Assembly (NCBI GenBank): GCA_030148365.1
Contig: JASBTO010000023.1
Location: forward strand, 1 to 21,580
Reading direction: 5' to 3'
From: Kangiellaceae bacterium
GTDB taxonomy: Bacteria > Pseudomonadota > Gammaproteobacteria > Enterobacterales > Kangiellaceae
Length of the DNA stretch: 21,580 nucleotides
The notes below the pieces were generated by a model. That model was not told the origin of the DNA. It ran no database searches and saw nothing but the letters and a program-made list of their open reading frames with translations. Shown one piece after another: positions 15,924-21,580 of the stretch. Position numbers and translations under genes: made by a program. How positions within the stretch are numbered: the stretch's first letter is position 1; every line of letters begins with the position of its first letter.

Positions 15924-15933
15924 CCGGGTTTTT
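15900..15933 (+). terminator. Probable rho-independent terminator of the peroxiredoxin gene
   Basis: AACCCGGC (15900-15907) pairs with GCCGGGTT (15923-15930), a perfect 8-bp stem with a 15-nt loop, running into five T's (15929-15933). The left arm and loop lie inside the last codons of the gene. Confidence 0.6.
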
Positions 15934-15943
15934 CAACCCTGAA

Positions 15944-15977
15944 ACGACAACGCCCGGCTTTTGCCGGACGTTGTCGT
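15944..15977 (-). terminator. Long imperfect hairpin between convergent genes, possible mltD terminator
   Basis: ACGACAACG (15944-15952) and CCGGC (15954-15958) pair with GCCGG (15963-15967) and CGTTGTCGT (15969-15977) around a TTTT loop, with one C/A mismatch: a 15-position stem. On the minus strand the hairpin is followed by a short T run (three to four T's), 38 nt past the mltD stop, so it best serves that gene. The U-tract is weak. Confidence 0.55.
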
Positions 15978-16015
15978 GTTGATGTCAGGGTTGGAACTCT
16001 GTCACCGCACCTGCA

Positions 16016-17572
16016 TTACTGGTAGATGGTCAGCGTCTGGCCAAGGCGCAGGAAGTGCTTGCTGGACAGACCGTTCCAGCGCACCAGATCGGCGACGGCG
16101 ACCTTGTAGACTCTGGAGATGCCTCCCAGAGTATCGCCCTGTTTGACCTTGTAAGTCAGTTTCTTGCCAGTACCCGCCTGTTTGTGATTGCGGACCCAGA
16201 CCTTGAGTTTCATGCCGGGGCGCAGTACCTGGCTTTCCGGCATGCCGTTCCAGGCCGTCAGTTGCTTGACCGTAACGCCATGCTTGCGGGCAATTTTCCA
16301 CAGGCTGTCACCCCGTCGTACCCGGTAGCGGGTCTGGCGCTGGCGGTCACGGCTGGCGGACAGGCGCGACAGAAACGCCCGCGAACCGGCTTCATTCGCC
16401 GTCGCGCCGGGCAATTTCAGGGTCTGTCCCGGCCTGATCAGATCGGAGTTCAGGCCGTTCAGGGATTTCAGGGTAGGTACCGAAATGCCGTGATTTCCGG
16501 CGATTTTGCCGAGATTGTCACCGTTTTGGACCTCATAATAGCTGTGGGCCGAAAGCTTGTCTGAAGGTGCCTGCTCCATCCGCAGAAGGAAAGCTTCGAC
16601 GCTGTCGACCGGGATCAACAAGCTCACCGGGCGATCACCGGGCACGTAGAGTCGGTCAAAGGCCGGATTCAGGCGCAGAAACTCGGTCACGTCGACCGCG
16701 GCAAGCTGGGCGACAACACCCAGGTTCAGGGGCTGCTCGACCGGGACTTCCACGAAGTAGGGTGCGTCGGGCAGGGCCGGGAGGGCGACGCCGAAGTGTT
16801 CCGGATCGCGAACAATCTGGGTCAGCGCCAGCAGCCGGGGCACATAGCGCATGGTTTCCCGTGGCAATTTCAGGGACCAGTAATCGGGCGGTTTGCCGGC
16901 TTTGAGGTTCCGGCGGATGGCTCGTCTGACGTTGCCCTCACCGCCATTATAGGCGGCGACGGCCAGCAGCCAGTCACCGTCAAAGCGTTTTTCCAGATAC
17001 TCAAAGTAATCCAGCGCCGCGCCTGTCGAGGCGACAATGTCCCGTCGACCGTCGTACCAGTCATCCCGGTGCAGCCCGAAATGGCGGGCGGTTGCGGGCA
17101 TGAATTGCCAGAGGCCAGCCGCCCGGCTGCGCGAGTGGGCGAGCGGATCGTAGTTGCTCTCTACCATCGGTAACAGCGCCAGTTCCACCGGCATATTGCG
17201 CTTTTCCAGTTGCTCGATGACGTAGTGCAGGTAAGGTTCGGATTTGCGCGCGTGCTTGCCCATATTGTCCGGATGGATAAGGTAGCGTTTGCGGGCATGG
17301 CGAATTCTGGAATTGTCAGAAAAAGCCAGCACCGAGTCCGCTCTTAACCGGGCCCAGATATCTTTAAATCCCGCGGGCTCGGCCGGCAGGGGGATTTCGG
17401 CGTCGACCACCTCGACAGGCGGCAAATCAGCCTCGTTGGGGTCAGGCAGAGCGGGCAGCGCCGACTCTTCGCTGATGGTCGCAGGCTGATCGTCCGTATC
17501 CGGTGCGGTTTTCATACTTTGGCAGGCACCGAGAAGGGTAGCCATCAGGGCCATCAGAAGGGTCTTTTTCAT
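16016..17572 (-). CDS. mltD: Membrane-bound lytic murein transglycosylase D, LysM lipoprotein
   Basis: 518 residues from the ATG at 17572, the Met that begins a lipoprotein signal (MKKTLLMALMATLLGAC, lipobox LLGAC, Cys17); the frame extends upstream into gloB without meaning. An SLT/GH23 catalytic domain spans about 115-260, with catalytic Glu138 in LLPMVESNYDP, AAGLWQFMPATA (151-162) and the conserved AYNGGEGNV (207-215). Three LysM peptidoglycan-binding repeats follow at about 345-388, 416-459 and 474-516, one more than in E. coli MltD. The enzyme cleaves the MurNAc-GlcNAc bond, giving 1,6-anhydro ends, and is anchored to the outer membrane. It lies 83 bp downstream of gloB as in E. coli, with a separate promoter in the gap. 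The ribosome-binding site is weak. Confidence 0.95.
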   Translation of the reverse strand: MKKTLLMALMATLLGACQSMKTAPDTDDQPATISEESALPALPDPNEADLPPVEVVDAEIPLPAEPAGFKDIWARLRADSVLAFSDNSRIRHARKRYLIHPDNMGKHARKSEPYLHYVIEQLEKRNMPVELALLPMVESNYDPLAHSRSRAAGLWQFMPATARHFGLHRDDWYDGRRDIVASTGAALDYFEYLEKRFDGDWLLAVAAYNGGEGNVRRAIRRNLKAGKPPDYWSLKLPRETMRYVPRLLALTQIVRDPEHFGVALPALPDAPYFVEVPVEQPLNLGVVAQLAAVDVTEFLRLNPAFDRLYVPGDRPVSLLIPVDSVEAFLLRMEQAPSDKLSAHSYYEVQNGDNLGKIAGNHGISVPTLKSLNGLNSDLIRPGQTLKLPGATANEAGSRAFLSRLSASRDRQRQTRYRVRRGDSLWKIARKHGVTVKQLTAWNGMPESQVLRPGMKLKVWVRNHKQAGTGKKLTYKVKQGDTLGGISRVYKVAVADLVRWNGLSSKHFLRLGQTLTIYQ

Positions 17573-17615
17573 GAATTCGGGTCGCGCGCTGTTGGTTGGC
17601 GTTATTTGAACCGCC

Positions 17616-17644
17616 AGTCTAGGCAGGGGTCCGGAACCTGTCAA
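17616..17644 (-). promoter_or_regulatory. Sigma-70-like promoter for mltD
   Basis: On the minus strand a consensus -35 TTGACA (17644-17639) and a -10-like TAGACT (17621-17616, 4 of 6) are separated by exactly 17 bp. Transcription would start near 17609, about 37 nt before the mltD ATG. This allows mltD expression independent of gloB. Confidence 0.65.
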
Positions 17645-17655
17645 ACTACCGGGTC

Positions 17656-18426
17656 TCAGAATTGGTCTTTCCATGCCCGAATGACGGCGAGCACCTGTTC
17701 AGGCGATTCCGGCGTTGCGTCGCTGCGCCCGGCCGCCACCGATGCCAGAGGCGGCAAGTGGCAGCGCAGAAAGGGATTGGTTTCCCGCTCCAGACCGATC
17801 GTGGAGGGGAGCGTCACCTGATCTTCGTCCCGTTGCCGAGCGACTTTCTCAAGTCGTTGTATTACCTTGTGATTATCCGGGTCCGCCTGACGCGCAAATT
17901 GCAGGTTGGCGAGAGTGTACTCATGACCGCAGTAGACCCGGGTGGCATCCGGCAGCGCTGCCAGCTTGCAGAGGGAGTGCCACATCTGGGCCGCGCTGCC
18001 CTCGAACAGCCGGCCACAACCGGCGGCGAACAGGGTATCGCCACAAAACAGGTTTTTCTCGTCGACAAAGGCAATATGGCCGCTGGTGTGGGCGGGAATA
18101 TCGAGGATCCGGAAGCAGGTGTCGGGATCATCGAGGCTGATCTCGTCGCCTTCGCGCAATCGCTGGTCCAGGCCTTCAATGGATTCGCCGGCCGGACCGA
18201 AAACCCGGCAGTCATAGCGGGCCTTGAGCGCAGGGATGCCGCCGCTGTGATCCCAATGGTGGTGAGTGACCAGGATGTTGGCCAGTTGCAGCCCGTGATT
18301 TTGCAGGTACTCAAGAACCGGCGCCGCATCGCCCGGATCGACCACCGTAGCCTTGTCGCTACCCGGTTGGTTTAACAACCAGATATAATTATCCTTGAAT
18401 GCGGGTATGGGGGTGATCTGGTACAT
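17656..18426 (-). CDS. gloB: Hydroxyacylglutathione hydrolase (glyoxalase II)
   Basis: 256 residues, close to the 251 of E. coli GloB. A metallo-beta-lactamase fold with the dinuclear metal motif THHHWDH: His55, His57, Asp59, His60, then His113 (PAHTSGH), bridging Asp130 (FCGDTLF) and His168 (CGHEYT). The C-terminal glutathione-binding region is present (ERETNPFLR). It hydrolyses S-lactoylglutathione to lactate and glutathione, the second step of cytosolic methylglyoxal detoxification. It is divergent from the yafS-like gene (87 bp between starts) and upstream of mltD, the same order as in E. coli. The ribosome-binding site is poor (GAAG close to the ATG). Confidence 0.96.
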   Translation of the reverse strand: MYQITPIPAFKDNYIWLLNQPGSDKATVVDPGDAAPVLEYLQNHGLQLANILVTHHHWDHSGGIPALKARYDCRVFGPAGESIEGLDQRLREGDEISLDDPDTCFRILDIPAHTSGHIAFVDEKNLFCGDTLFAAGCGRLFEGSAAQMWHSLCKLAALPDATRVYCGHEYTLANLQFARQADPDNHKVIQRLEKVARQRDEDQVTLPSTIGLERETNPFLRCHLPPLASVAAGRSDATPESPEQVLAVIRAWKDQF

Positions 18427-18499
18427 GCTTCGATACTCTGTCAGTTCGGGGCGCGCTCCGGTGCGATATTCAAGCGAGGCTCAGAGGAGTCCCACAAAC

Positions 18500-18506
18500 A
18501 GGAGGT
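18500..18506 (+). promoter_or_regulatory. Consensus Shine-Dalgarno fixing the TTG start of the yafS-like gene
   Basis: AGGAGGT is 7 nt upstream of the TTG at 18514; it is the best ribosome-binding site in the window and makes the non-ATG start convincing. An extended -10-like TGCGATATT (18462-18470) further upstream could be its promoter, but with no clear -35. Confidence 0.8.
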
Positions 18507-18513
18507 CCGGTTT

Positions 18514-19323
18514 TTGAGAGAATCCGGGAATGCTGGCAGCGATCAACGCCAATATCAAGTCACGCCCGAACCGCCATCAGTGCGGGCCAAACAGCTTCGC
18601 TGGGGCCAGTTCCCGGCCGGCAGGGAACTGCGCGCCGGTATTCAGGCACGTTTGGACGAGTTTCTGCCACGCTATCCCGGCTACTACCTGCTGACGCCCG
18701 ATGAACTGGGTGAGAGCCTGGATTTCAACGACAGCCCCATCCGGCACCGGATCCGGTTGCGGCAGGATCATCGCGGCAATTTGCAGGGAGACTTTGCGGC
18801 GCTGCCGGTTGCAACCGACTCGGTGGATTTGGCGGTGCTGCTGTTTACCCAGGATTTTGCCCGTCAGCCCCGCGCCTTGGTCAAGGAAGTCAGCCGCTGC
18901 CTGATCCCTCATGGCCATGTCATCCTTTTCGGCCTTAACCCCTGGAGCCTGTGGGGCGCGACGGCGGCGTTCAGACAGAACAGCACCCGGGTGCCCTGGC
19001 AAGCCCACTTTATCAGTCCCGGACGCATGCAGGACTGGCTTGATTTACTCGGCCTTGAATCCGTCCATGAAGAGCGCTGGCTATTCCTGCCGCCCTTGCG
19101 TCGCCAGTCGGGCGTGCACGGATTCAACTGGCTCGAAAACATCGGCCGTCGTGGCTGGCCACACTGTGGCGCGGTCTATATGATAGTAGCCCGAAAGCAG
19201 GTCGCCACCCTGACCCCCATCAAGCCCCAATGGCAAAAGCGCAAGGCCATGATGCCCGGCGTCGTGGCAGGGCCTTGCACGAAAGTGACTGCAGAGAGAA
19301 ACCGGTTTGAAAAAAACAGTTGA
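18514..19323 (+). CDS. yafS: YafS-like SAM-dependent methyltransferase-fold protein
   Basis: 269 residues from a TTG start with a consensus ribosome-binding site. Recognised by position (between gloB and rnhA, divergent from gloB, as in E. coli) and by class I methyltransferase features: GDFAALPVATDSVDLAVLL (92-110, the motif II to post-II region), an LVKEVSRCLIPHGHVILFG strand-helix, and the family-typical LNPWSLWG (141-148), like FNPISFMG of E. coli YafS. The usual glycine-rich SAM-binding motif I is not visible where it should be, near residues 55-80. This seems shared with E. coli YafS, so catalytic activity is uncertain. The tail beyond about 230 is basic. Substrate unknown; annotation as methyltransferase rests on fold similarity. 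Its last 17 bp overlap the rnhA start. Confidence 0.82.
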   Translation: MRESGNAGSDQRQYQVTPEPPSVRAKQLRWGQFPAGRELRAGIQARLDEFLPRYPGYYLLTPDELGESLDFNDSPIRHRIRLRQDHRGNLQGDFAALPVATDSVDLAVLLFTQDFARQPRALVKEVSRCLIPHGHVILFGLNPWSLWGATAAFRQNSTRVPWQAHFISPGRMQDWLDLLGLESVHEERWLFLPPLRRQSGVHGFNWLENIGRRGWPHCGAVYMIVARKQVATLTPIKPQWQKRKAMMPGVVAGPCTKVTAERNRFEKNS

Positions 19324-19759
19324 AATTTTTACCGACGGCGCCTGTCGCGGCAATCCCGGCCCGGGTGGCTGGGGCGCGCTTCTGCGCGCCGGCGACAACG
19401 AAAAACAGCTGTTCGGCGGTGAGCCGGACACGACCAATAATCGCATGGAATTGATGGCTGCCATCGAGGCATTGAAGGCCCTGAAACGATCCTGCCGGAT
19501 CAGCCTGACCACAGACTCCCAGTATGTTCGCAAGGGAATTACCGAGTGGCTCGCCAACTGGAAAAAACGCAATTGGAAAACCGCCAGCCGGCAACCGGTC
19601 AAGAATCAGGATCTCTGGCAGGCGCTGGATGAGCAGGTACAAAGGCACGAGATCGAGTGGCACTGGGTCAAGGGCCATAGCGGCCATCCGGAAAATGAAC
19701 TGGCGGATCAACTTGCCAACCGGGGCATCGATCAGCTCGAAAGCGGAGCCGGCGCATGA
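19307..19759 (+). CDS. rnhA: Ribonuclease HI
   Basis: 150 residues with the complete RNase HI active site at E. coli numbering: Asp10 (EIFTDGACRGNPGPGGW), Glu48 (NNRMELMAA), Asp70 (LTTDSQYV), His124 (VKGHSGH) and Asp134 (ELADQLA). A basic handle (WLANWKKRNWKTASRQPVKN) is also present. It degrades the RNA strand of RNA-DNA hybrids (R-loops, primers). The start is TTG at 19307, giving MKKTVEIFTD. An in-frame stop at 19286 leaves only a CTG as alternative. The gene begins 17 bp inside the yafS-like gene and its stop overlaps dnaQ by 4 bp (ATGA). E. coli has rnhA and dnaQ divergent from a shared promoter region; here they are co-directional and coupled. Confidence 0.96.
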   Translation: MKKTVEIFTDGACRGNPGPGGWGALLRAGDNEKQLFGGEPDTTNNRMELMAAIEALKALKRSCRISLTTDSQYVRKGITEWLANWKKRNWKTASRQPVKNQDLWQALDEQVQRHEIEWHWVKGHSGHPENELADQLANRGIDQLESGAGA

Positions 19760-20481
19760 GACAGATAGTACTGGATACGGAAACCACGGGACTTGAGCCC
19801 TCTGACGGGCACCGGATTATCGAGATTGGTTGCATCGAACTGGAGAACCGGCGTCTGACCGGCAACCATTATCATCAGTATCTGCAGCCGGATCGCGAGA
19901 TTGATGATGGCGCCATTGAGGTGCACGGAATTACCAATGAGGATCTGGCGGACAAACCCCGGTTCGCGGATGTGGTGCAGGGCTTTCTCGAGTTTATCGA
20001 GGGCGCCGAGCTGATTATTCACAATGCGCCCTTTGATGTCGGCTTTATCGATGCCGAACTGGCGCGCTGCGGGGAAACCTGGGGCAGCGTCCGGGATCAC
20101 TGCACGGTCCTCGATACCCTGGTACTCGCCAGACAAATGCACCCGGGTCAGCGCAACAGCCTGGATGCGCTCTGCAAACGCTACGATATCGACAATACCC
20201 ACCGGGAACTGCACGGCGCCTTGCTGGATTCGGAGATCCTGGCCGAGGTGTACCTGAGGATGACCGGCGGGCAGGTGACCCTCGGGTTGTCCAGCCAATC
20301 CCGTGGCAGCGGCAATCGTGATCAGGGGATCAGGCGTTTGTCCGCGGAGCGTCCGCCGCTACGGGTCATCAGAGCCAGTGAAGAAGAGAGCGCCGCTCAC
20401 GAAGCGCGACTCGATGCCATCGATGAGGCTTGCGACGGTCAAAGCCTGTGGCGCCGGCAGGCCGAAACTTCCCGCGACTGA
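19756..20481 (+). CDS. dnaQ: DNA polymerase III epsilon subunit, 3'-5' proofreading exonuclease
   Basis: 241 residues, against 243 in E. coli. DEDDh exonuclease motifs are complete: ExoI Asp7 and Glu9 (VLDTETTG), ExoII Asp94 (HNAPFDVGF), ExoIII His153 and Asp158 (HGALLDSEIL). After the catalytic domain comes a candidate beta-clamp-binding motif QVTLGL (173-178), placed as QTSMAF is in E. coli epsilon. A flexible linker (SSQSRGSGNRDQG) and a C-terminal helix region (EEESAAHEARLDAIDEAC) that should bind the alpha polymerase subunit follow. The ATG overlaps the rnhA stop, so yafS-like, rnhA and dnaQ form one tight unit. No tRNA gene follows, unlike the tRNA-Asp after dnaQ in E. coli. Confidence 0.96.
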   Translation: MRQIVLDTETTGLEPSDGHRIIEIGCIELENRRLTGNHYHQYLQPDREIDDGAIEVHGITNEDLADKPRFADVVQGFLEFIEGAELIIHNAPFDVGFIDAELARCGETWGSVRDHCTVLDTLVLARQMHPGQRNSLDALCKRYDIDNTHRELHGALLDSEILAEVYLRMTGGQVTLGLSSQSRGSGNRDQGIRRLSAERPPLRVIRASEEESAAHEARLDAIDEACDGQSLWRRQAETSRD

Positions 20482-20528
20482 CGAAAACCTTCGAACCCTG
20501 TAGATTTCCGCCCCACCCTGTTCAGACG

Positions 20529-20552
20529 CCGGCCACGAACTCCCGTGGCCGG
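20529..20552. terminator. Perfect hairpin between convergent dnaQ and nhaB, possible bidirectional terminator
   Basis: CCGGCCACG (20529-20537) and CGTGGCCGG (20544-20552) form a perfect 9-bp GC-rich stem with a 6-nt loop, in the 79-bp gap between the two convergent stop codons. There is no T run on either side, so strong intrinsic termination is uncertain. Confidence 0.5.
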
Positions 20553-20560
20553 ATCAAGTG

Positions 20561-21580
20561 CTAGTGGTCGCCGTCCTCGTCGCCGTCCTTGAGCATTTCC
20601 ACCGTATGGTGGTTGATCATATCCTGCTCGTAGAGCATTTGCGTAGCGGGTTTCAGGAAGAAATACACGCAAAACAGGCCGGTCAGCGTCATGGTGATCG
20701 TATAGGGCAGCGCCATGATCACCATGCGGCCGTAGGACAATCTGATCAGCGGCGCCAATGCGGAGGTCAGCAGGAACAGGAAGGCGGCCTGGCCGTTCGG
20801 GGTGGCAACACTCGGCAAATTGGTGCCGGTGTTGATGGCGATTGCCAGTTGCTCGAATTGGGCGCGGGTGATTTCACCCGCATCCAGACTCTGTTTGACC
20901 TCGCTGATGTAGACGGTGGCCACAAACACGTTGTCGCTGATCATCGACAGTACACCGTTGGCGATAAAGAACATGCTGGGCTGTTGCTCGGGTGGCAATG
21001 CCAGTACCGCGTGGATGATCGGGCTGAACAGGTGCTGCTCGTGGATCACCGCCACCACGGCGAAAAACACCACCAGCAATGAGGTAAAGGGCAGGGATTC
21101 CTGGAACGCCTTGCCAATCTGGTGCTCATCAGTCACCCCGGTGAATGAGGTAATAAGGATGATAACCAACAGTCCGATCAGCCCCACCTCAGCGATATGA
21201 AATGCCAGCCCGATTACCAATACCACTGCCGCTATAGCCTGCACCCACAAGGCCGCCTGATCCGCCTTGGTGCGCTTTTCGCGCTCGTTGTCCGCAAAGT
21301 CTTCCAGCACCCGGCGAACGGGTCTTGGCAGGCGAGCTCCGTAGCCAAACCAGCGCAACTTCTCCAGACACCAGCAGGTGAACAGGCCCGCACCCAGGAC
21401 CGGCAGGCTGATGGGCGCCATACGCTGGAAAAACTCTGCAAAGTTCCAGCCCACCACTTTTGCGATCAGCAGGTTCTGGGGCTCCCCCACCATGGTGGCA
21501 ACGCCACCGAGTGCGGTACCGATAGCGCCGTGCATCAGCAGGCTGCGCAGAAAAGCGCGGAATTCCTCCAGGTCTTCACG
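20561..21580 (-). CDS. nhaB: Na+/H+ antiporter NhaB, C-terminal two-thirds, 5' truncated by window
   Basis: 339 residues are visible; the frame stays open to the right edge (reading REDLEEFRAFLRSLLMHGAI there), so the Met at 21535 is internal. About 165 N-terminal residues are missing, judged from the usual NhaB length near 500. Clear NhaB motifs: GTALGGVATMVGEPQNLLIA, EKLRWFGYGARLP, HIAEVGLIGLLVIIL, TSFTGVTDEHQIGKAFQESL, SMISDNVFVATVYI, and the highly conserved AINTGTNLPSVATPNGQAAF then LTSALAPLIRLSYGRMV. It exchanges internal Na+ for external H+ across the inner membrane, for sodium and pH homeostasis. The tail is acidic with a final Asp/Glu/His run (KDGDEDGDH). Convergent with dnaQ. Confidence 0.96.
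   Translation of the reverse strand, partial: REDLEEFRAFLRSLLMHGAIGTALGGVATMVGEPQNLLIAKVVGWNFAEFFQRMAPISLPVLGAGLFTCWCLEKLRWFGYGARLPRPVRRVLEDFADNEREKRTKADQAALWVQAIAAVVLVIGLAFHIAEVGLIGLLVIILITSFTGVTDEHQIGKAFQESLPFTSLLVVFFAVVAVIHEQHLFSPIIHAVLALPPEQQPSMFFIANGVLSMISDNVFVATVYISEVKQSLDAGEITRAQFEQLAIAINTGTNLPSVATPNGQAAFLFLLTSALAPLIRLSYGRMVIMALPYTITMTLTGLFCVYFFLKPATQMLYEQDMINHHTVEMLKDGDEDGDH

Noticed and set aside
18427..18513. Divergent promoters between gloB and the yafS-like gene
   Set aside because: They must exist, but I could find only an extended -10-like TGCGATATT without a -35, and nothing convincing for gloB, so no separate promoter feature is claimed.
20482..20560. tRNA-Asp gene expected after dnaQ from E. 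coli synteny
   Set aside because: The 79-bp gap has no tRNA cloverleaf or TTCGAATCC-type T-arm; it contains only the GC-rich hairpin.

Overview
This window is about 21.6 kb of chromosomal, moderately GC-rich DNA from a gammaproteobacterium, probably a free-living, likely marine or otherwise sodium-exposed non-enteric one. Three things suggest this: a TonB2/TtpC-type energy-transducing cluster with tandem ExbB proteins, the enterobacterial-style neighbourhood mltD-gloB // yafS-rnhA-dnaQ, and nhaB. Genus cannot be assigned from the sequence alone. Genes are densely packed, often with 4-bp ATGA overlaps. I see no tRNA, rRNA, CRISPR array, insertion sequence or prophage gene, so this is mostly core or syntenic chromosome rather than an island.

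Layout. (1) Positions 2-3502 (+): a TonB energy-transduction operon, ExbB1 (5' cut by the window), ExbB2, ExbD, TonB and a periplasmic TPR protein, closed by a rho-independent terminator. (2) 3601-6459 (+): a secreted two-domain M16 zinc protease with its own terminator. (3) 6586-9092 (+): ycjX-ycjF, a P-loop protein and its membrane partner, behind a recognisable promoter. (4) 9104-12955 (-): a four-gene overlapping operon, YIP1-family membrane protein, periplasmic adaptor, ABC ATPase and FtsX/MacB-type permease. This has the composition and order of the Bacillus YknWXYZ exporter. (5) 13241-15264 (+): a divergent NatA/NatB-like ABC-2 exporter, followed at 15363-15923 by an exported single-cysteine PrxQ/Bcp-like peroxiredoxin. 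(6) 16016-18426 (-): gloB and the LysM lytic transglycosylase mltD, the latter with its own sigma-70-like promoter. (7) 18514-20481 (+): yafS-like methyltransferase, rnhA and dnaQ, all overlapping or tightly packed. (8) 20561-21580 (-): the C-terminal two-thirds of nhaB, cut by the window end.

How the genes work together. The first block powers outer-membrane import from the proton motive force, and the adjacent periplasmic protease may act on imported or envelope proteins. The middle block is envelope-centred: two back-to-back ABC export systems, an exported peroxidase and a cell-wall hydrolase. The right end carries replication fidelity (DnaQ, RNase HI), methylglyoxal detoxification (GloB) and sodium homeostasis (NhaB). 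The most interesting points are the YknWXYZ-like four-component exporter in a Gram-negative, the TonB operon next to a large periplasmic M16 protease, a small tandem duplication of the tonB 3' end, the exported peroxiredoxin with only one cysteine, and three genes starting with TTG.
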